Shown one piece after another: positions 60,468-63,706 of a stretch of DNA of 63,706 nucleotides (position 1 is the first letter of the stretch; every line of letters begins with the position of its first letter). Made by a program: the position numbers and the translations under genes. The notes under the pieces are model-generated. The model was not told the DNA's origin, did not search any database, and saw nothing but the letters and a program-made list of their open reading frames with translations. The stretch is from positions 1 to 63,706 of the forward strand of contig NZ_FONG01000033.1 in the NCBI RefSeq assembly GCF_900112845.1, given 5' to 3'. The DNA is from Actinacidiphila alni (GTDB lineage Bacteria; Actinomycetota; Actinomycetes; Streptomycetales; Streptomycetaceae).

Positions 60468-62083
60468 GCGGTCCGCAGTACCTCGCGGAACTCGCGTACC
60501 GCTGGCCGGCTGTCCCAGCGGGCGAGGGTTTGCAACGTCTCGCCAAGCACGCGCACCGTACGTTCGGACTTCATGGCACGAGCGACCTTGGCGGAAGCGG
60601 CGCCCACTCGCGCCGCTTCGTCAGGCTCACCGCTGAGCGCCAGAGCAGCCGCACGCCGAGCGTTGAAGAAGCCGCCGTCTCGTACAGAGAGCGTTCCTGC
60701 CCGCAACGCCTCGTTGAACAGCTCGACAGCCATGCCGGGCCTGCCAGCCTCCGTGAGGCTAACCGCGTTGCGCAGCAGCAACGTGTGCTCGGTGAAGTAC
60801 GCGCCCAAACCTTGCTGGCTGTCGTCGCCTGCACGCGCGAGCAGGTCTTGAGCAACCCCTAGCTTGTCCTGGACGGCCGTGAGCGGATCACCGACCATCG
60901 CCGCACCAAGCGCTTCCTGTTGGGCCACTTCGGCCTGCACGCGAAGCGGCAACCGCCAGCGGCCGTGACCGGCTGCTTGAGCAAGGGTCAGTACTCGGAT
61001 GGCGTCGCGGTCGTCGTACGCCATCTGCGACTTTTTGAGCAGCACGTAGCCTTGCAGAGCAGGGTCATCGGCCTCCTGCGCCCACTCCATCGCGCGGTCA
61101 TACCAAAACGTCGCGGTGCTCGGTTGGTGCAGGTCGCGGTACAGCCAACCAGCGAACTCCGCGCCATCTGCCCCGACTGACAGCAGCTCTCGTCGCACAC
61201 TTGGCTTCACGGCACGGGCATGCTGGTCGATCGCTCCAAGCAGACCGAGCACGACAGGGAGGGTCTTCCGTGGTCCGCGTGCGCCGTCATCCTGCTTTGC
61301 GGTGTCGAGCTGGCTGCGGAAGTAGTCCACTACGGGCACGTCAAGGTAGCGGTGCGCATCTTCGAGAGCGGCGGCAACGTGCTGGAGTTCGTCCAGGCCG
61401 AGGCCCGGTAGCGCTGCGGCGGCAACGCCACCCTTCAGCAGTGACCGGCGATTGAGTGGGCTCATGGCTTCGGGCTCCGTGGTGTGCGCGGTGTCGCTTG
61501 TCTTGCCAGCAGTCACCACCGAGAGATCAAGCAAGCTGCCAAGTCCACTGGCGGCCAGCGCTTGAGCATTTACCGGCACGAGCACTGAGTGACCCTTTAC
61601 CACGACGGGCAGCAGCGTGCTGCCTCGGGATTCGGGTGCCTCCTCCGGTACCGGCTTCGTGTCACTGGTGACAGCCACCTCTGCCGGCTTGTCGCCTGGC
61701 AACTTGAACCACAGTAGGTCTGGCGGCACAGCCAGGCTATGCGCCCAGCTCATAAGCTTGCCGAGGTCTTGCGGTGCAGTGGCGGCGCTCTCAATCCGAC
61801 TGAGCTGTGCTTGGGCCAACCCCAGCCACCCGGCAAGTGTTTCTTGGGACACAACCCGGCCGTGCCAGGGGTGGACGCGGTAGGCGTAGAAGACGCGGCC
61901 CATGTGCCACGAGTCCAACGCCTCACGGAGTTGCACATCCTGCCAGAACGTCGCGGGCACGTCAGGCGGTCGCGTGACGGCCGTGACCTGCTGCCGACGG
62001 AGACAGGCGGCGCACAGCGCGCCTCGGTTGTCGCGGGCCAGTCGTGTACCGCAAGAGCAGAACCGAACCTGTTGCTGTGCCAT
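60464..62083 (-). CDS. XRE-type regulator with TPR-like C-terminal region
   Basis: This 539-residue protein has an N-terminal zinc-ribbon-like segment (CSCGTRLARDNRGALCAACL), a helix-turn-helix (SQETLAGWLGLAQAQLSRIE, about 75-100), a disordered stretch, and a long helical C-terminal part with TPR-like repeats (ATFWYDRAMEWAQEADDPAL, GLGAYFTEHTLLLRNAVSLT, GMAVELFNEALRAGTLSV). This is the plan of the Streptomyces family of XRE/TPR regulators that includes NsdA-type proteins and is often found near RsbW-like ATPases. The ATG at 62083 has GGGG six bases upstream and is preferred over a TTG at 62095. A twin-arginine-like NRRSLLKGGVAAAALPG inside is probably fortuitous. Confidence 0.85.
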   Translation of the reverse strand: MAQQQVRFCSCGTRLARDNRGALCAACLRRQQVTAVTRPPDVPATFWQDVQLREALDSWHMGRVFYAYRVHPWHGRVVSQETLAGWLGLAQAQLSRIESAATAPQDLGKLMSWAHSLAVPPDLLWFKLPGDKPAEVAVTSDTKPVPEEAPESRGSTLLPVVVKGHSVLVPVNAQALAASGLGSLLDLSVVTAGKTSDTAHTTEPEAMSPLNRRSLLKGGVAAAALPGLGLDELQHVAAALEDAHRYLDVPVVDYFRSQLDTAKQDDGARGPRKTLPVVLGLLGAIDQHARAVKPSVRRELLSVGADGAEFAGWLYRDLHQPSTATFWYDRAMEWAQEADDPALQGYVLLKKSQMAYDDRDAIRVLTLAQAAGHGRWRLPLRVQAEVAQQEALGAAMVGDPLTAVQDKLGVAQDLLARAGDDSQQGLGAYFTEHTLLLRNAVSLTEAGRPGMAVELFNEALRAGTLSVRDGGFFNARRAAALALSGEPDEAARVGAASAKVARAMKSERTVRVLGETLQTLARWDSRPAVREFREVLRTA

Positions 62084-62264
62084 CTCGTACCCCAAGGCCC
62101 TGACGCACCCGTGCTGTAAGCCAAGCCTACGGACCGTAGGCGGGCAGTGTCCGGCTGTCTATGCAGCTGACGCATACCTTCGCATGCTGCGCCACCATGA
62201 CGCCCGGCTCATCCTGCTGTCCACGCTTCATACAGCCCTTTCTCCCAGGTGCAGGAGCGACAGC

Positions 62265-62669
62265 ATGACCGCAGCCGCAGTGCAACCGCATACCCAAGGC
62301 GGTCTCACGAGCGCGTTCGCCTACCTCCGCCGTCTCCCCGGCATGGACGACGCAGCCGTGCGGGAAGCGGTCACCGCCGTGACGGCCTTCTCTGTCCGCC
62401 AGGGCCTCAGCCTGGCCGGCATCCACTACGAAGAGCGTCCGAGTGAGCGGCTGGACACCTGGATGGAGCTGATCACGAGCTGCCGTTCCGAGGCTGTCTC
62501 CAACGTCCTGGTGCTGAGTGCCGACCACTTCCACCACGACCCCATAGTGGCGGCCTACATGTGCGAGGAACTGGCGGAAAAGATTCGGGGCACGGTGTGG
62601 CTCGTCACTGAGACCACCACGACGAACCAGACGGCACCGGCCCTTGAGGCAGACGGCCATGACTGTTGA
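62265..62669 (+). CDS. Resolvase-like protein lacking the catalytic serine
   Basis: This 134-residue protein has a pattern close to the N-terminal domain of serine recombinases: AFAYLRRLPG where Y-x-R-x-S would be, then VRQGLSLAGIHYEERPSERL, and VLVLSADHFHHDP at the place of VWKLDRLSR. The catalytic serine is missing, so a recombinase activity is unlikely; it may be a regulatory or structural derivative. AGGAG lies seven bases before the ATG at 62265. The 3' end overlaps the next gene by 11 bases, so the two are co-translated. The assignment is by motif only. Confidence 0.55.
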   Translation: MTAAAVQPHTQGGLTSAFAYLRRLPGMDDAAVREAVTAVTAFSVRQGLSLAGIHYEERPSERLDTWMELITSCRSEAVSNVLVLSADHFHHDPIVAAYMCEELAEKIRGTVWLVTETTTTNQTAPALEADGHDC

Positions 62670-63066
62670 GCGCTACGTCAGTACCCTTGAACTCGACGCC
62701 AAAGCCGAGGCGACCCCGTGGGCGCGGCGGCATGTACGCGACGTACTGCGTGCCTGGCAGGTGGCCGACGAGAACATCGACACGACCGAGCTGGCCGTCT
62801 GCGAGCTGGTATCCAACGCCGTGCAGCATGTCGCGCCCGAGACGCCTCACGCGCACGTCACGCTGACGCTTCGCCACGACGATTCGCAGCTCATCGCGGA
62901 AGTAGCCGACCCGAGCAACCGCCCGCCGGTTGCCAACGCTGCCATGTCCGGCGACGCAGAAGGCGGACGGGGTCTGTTCATCGTGGGTGAGATTTCCAAG
63001 GAGTGGGACTACTACCTTCTACCGACCGGCGGCAAAGTCGTCTGGTGCATCATCGGGTTGGCGTGA
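62659..63066 (+). CDS. RsbW-like ATP-binding protein (HATPase_c_2)
   Basis: This 135-residue protein is a stand-alone GHKL ATPase domain of the anti-sigma-factor kinase type, abundant in Streptomyces. The N-box is ELAVCELVSNAVQHV, the G1 region is EVADPSNRPP, and G2 is EGGRGLFIVGEIS. The start MTVERYVSTLEL gives the usual length. It overlaps the resolvase-like gene by 11 bases, and its TGA overlaps the ATG of the following HTH gene, so the three form one operon. The likely partners are XRE/TPR regulators such as the divergent one upstream. Confidence 0.88.
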   Translation: MTVERYVSTLELDAKAEATPWARRHVRDVLRAWQVADENIDTTELAVCELVSNAVQHVAPETPHAHVTLTLRHDDSQLIAEVADPSNRPPVANAAMSGDAEGGRGLFIVGEISKEWDYYLLPTGGKVVWCIIGLA

Positions 63067-63308
63067 TGACCGTGACGACCTCGAAGCGGAAGCGTCCGCG
63101 CACGCTTCACCATGAGCCACGTGCCGTTACCTGGGCACGCACCAAGTCAGGGCTCACCAAGCGGGCACTCGCGCAAGCCGTCGGTGTCTCCGAGTAGTTG
63201 ATGAACGAGATCGAATCGGGGTGGCGAAGCGCGACACCGACCAACCTACAGAGGATTGCCGACGTGCTGAACTGCCCGGTGGTGTTTTTGGAGCGGAAGC
63301 AGAGATAA
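63066..63308 (+). pseudogene. XRE-type helix-turn-helix gene with an in-frame amber stop
   Basis: A small regulator with a Lambda-repressor-like HTH: VTWARTKSGLTKRALAQAVG, then after a TAG (63195-63197) the frame continues LMNEIESGWRSATPTNLQRI and VLNCPVVFLERKQR. A CAG-to-TAG change at the recognition-helix position (VSE-Q-LMNEIE) explains the break, since both parts fit one 80-residue domain. It is either a recent pseudogene or yields a truncated 43-residue peptide. The ATG overlaps the upstream ATPase stop. It is followed within about 60 bases by an insertion sequence. Confidence 0.75.
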
Positions 63309-63368
63309 CGCGCTGGGCCAATACATCTAGGGCGTTGACTTATCTGGGCAGCTGCACGGGCGTTCCGC

Positions 63369-63706
63369 CTAGGGCGTTTCTTTCAGATCATCGGATCGTT
63401 GGTCTGGGTGTGTCGTTGACTGATGCGCAGTGGGCGCGGATTGAGCCGTTGCTGCCTGATCGGACGCCTCGGCGGGGTGGGCGGTGGCGGGATCACCGGC
63501 AGGTGATCGACGCGATCGCGTTCAAGTACCGCACCGGGACGCCATGGATGGATCTGCCCGAGCACTTCGGATCGTGGAAGGGCGCTCACAACCGGCTGCG
63601 GATGTGGGCCGCGGACGGGACCTGGGAGAAGGTCTTCACCGCACTGCTGGCCCAGGCCGATGCCGAAGGCGACCTCGACTGGGTCGTCGCGGTCGACTCC
63701 ACGATC
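63369..63706 (+). mobile_element. Left part of an IS5-type insertion sequence, cut by the window end
   Basis: The element begins near CTAGGGCGTT (63369-63378), shortly before the transposase start, and continues beyond the window. The same CTAGGGCGTT also occurs at 63327-63336, 42 bases upstream, so the exact end is uncertain; one copy may be a relic of another end. The right end is not visible. Confidence 0.65.
63410..63706 (+). CDS. IS5-family transposase, N-terminal part (partial)
   Basis: The visible 99 codons encode the N-terminal half of an IS5-family DDE transposase: LTDAQWARIEPLLPDRTPRR, VIDAIAFKYRTGTPWMDLPE, WKGAHNRLRMWAADGTWEKV and VVAVDSTI, in which the aspartate of VAVDSTI is the first catalytic Asp. 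The GTG at 63410 starts the fold. The rest lies beyond the window. Many Streptomyces copies of this family encode the transposase in two overlapping frames; this cannot be judged here. Confidence 0.85.
   Translation, partial: MSLTDAQWARIEPLLPDRTPRRGGRWRDHRQVIDAIAFKYRTGTPWMDLPEHFGSWKGAHNRLRMWAADGTWEKVFTALLAQADAEGDLDWVVAVDSTI

Noticed and set aside
61400..61470. A twin-arginine-like signal (NRRSLLKGGVAAAALPG) in the XRE/TPR regulator
   Set aside because: It lies more than 200 residues into a cytosolic regulator, after the HTH, so it cannot act as an export signal; similar strings are common in this regulator family as I recall.
1..63706. CRISPR arrays, prophage structural genes, plasmid origin or integrase
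   Set aside because: No regularly spaced repeats and no capsid, portal, integrase or replication protein could be recognised in any frame.

Overview
This window is chromosomal DNA of a high-GC actinomycete, almost certainly a Streptomyces or a close relative. The order 5S rRNA / mtnA / mtrA-mtrB-lpqB / comF / hpf / secA ... gdhB ... pkaA / pkaB / prfB / ftsE-ftsX / S41 protease / smpB matches the conserved core order of Streptomyces chromosomes as I remember it. Codon use is strongly GC-rich, and GTG and TTG starts are frequent. I made no database search; family calls rest on motifs and remembered family features.

Layout. (1) 1-17.5 kb is conserved housekeeping DNA: the 3' end of an rRNA operon, a membrane protein, methionine salvage (mtnA), the MtrAB-LpqB envelope-signalling operon, a ComF-type phosphoribosyltransferase, the hibernation factor, an orphan LuxR-type regulator, a YcaQ-type DNA glycosylase, an acetyltransferase, SecA and small conserved genes. 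(2) 17.8-22.8 kb is the giant NAD-glutamate dehydrogenase. (3) 22.9-34.2 kb is a cell-surface polymer region: a polytopic membrane protein, three large two-domain glycosyltransferase/glycerophosphotransferases of the teichoic-acid type, and a methyltransferase. (4) 34.3-38.1 kb is a sugar ABC importer without its ATPase, as is usual in Streptomyces; one permease carries an unusual extracytoplasmic insert. (5) 38.4-47.1 kb holds an FHA-FtsK ATPase divergent from the Ser/Thr kinase pkaA, followed by a second kinase (PkaB type) with a beta-propeller-like outer domain. (6) 47.2-53.6 kb holds prfB, a sortase-anchored Thr/Pro-rich protein, ftsEX, a C-terminal processing protease and smpB.

(7) From about 53.68 kb, just after the smpB terminator, the base composition drops and the content becomes accessory: a small HTH protein, a broken cytosine methyltransferase, two two-TM proteins of matching architecture, an unknown 398-residue protein, an alpha/beta hydrolase, an XRE/TPR-type regulator, a resolvase-like protein, an RsbW-like ATPase, an XRE gene with an amber stop, and the start of an IS5-type transposase cut by the window end. 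This looks like an integrated and partly decaying mobile island. The tmRNA gene usually found beside smpB is not visible.

The observations I rate highest are: the two related two-TM proteins, one of which has a perfect intrinsic-terminator hairpin across its 5' coding region, preceded by tiny ORFs (possible attenuation); the 162-bp element with perfect 20-bp inverted ends between the S41 protease and smpB; the methyltransferase broken by an exact 7-bp duplication; the FHA-FtsK ATPase beside two Ser/Thr kinases; and the SdrD-like insert in a sugar permease.
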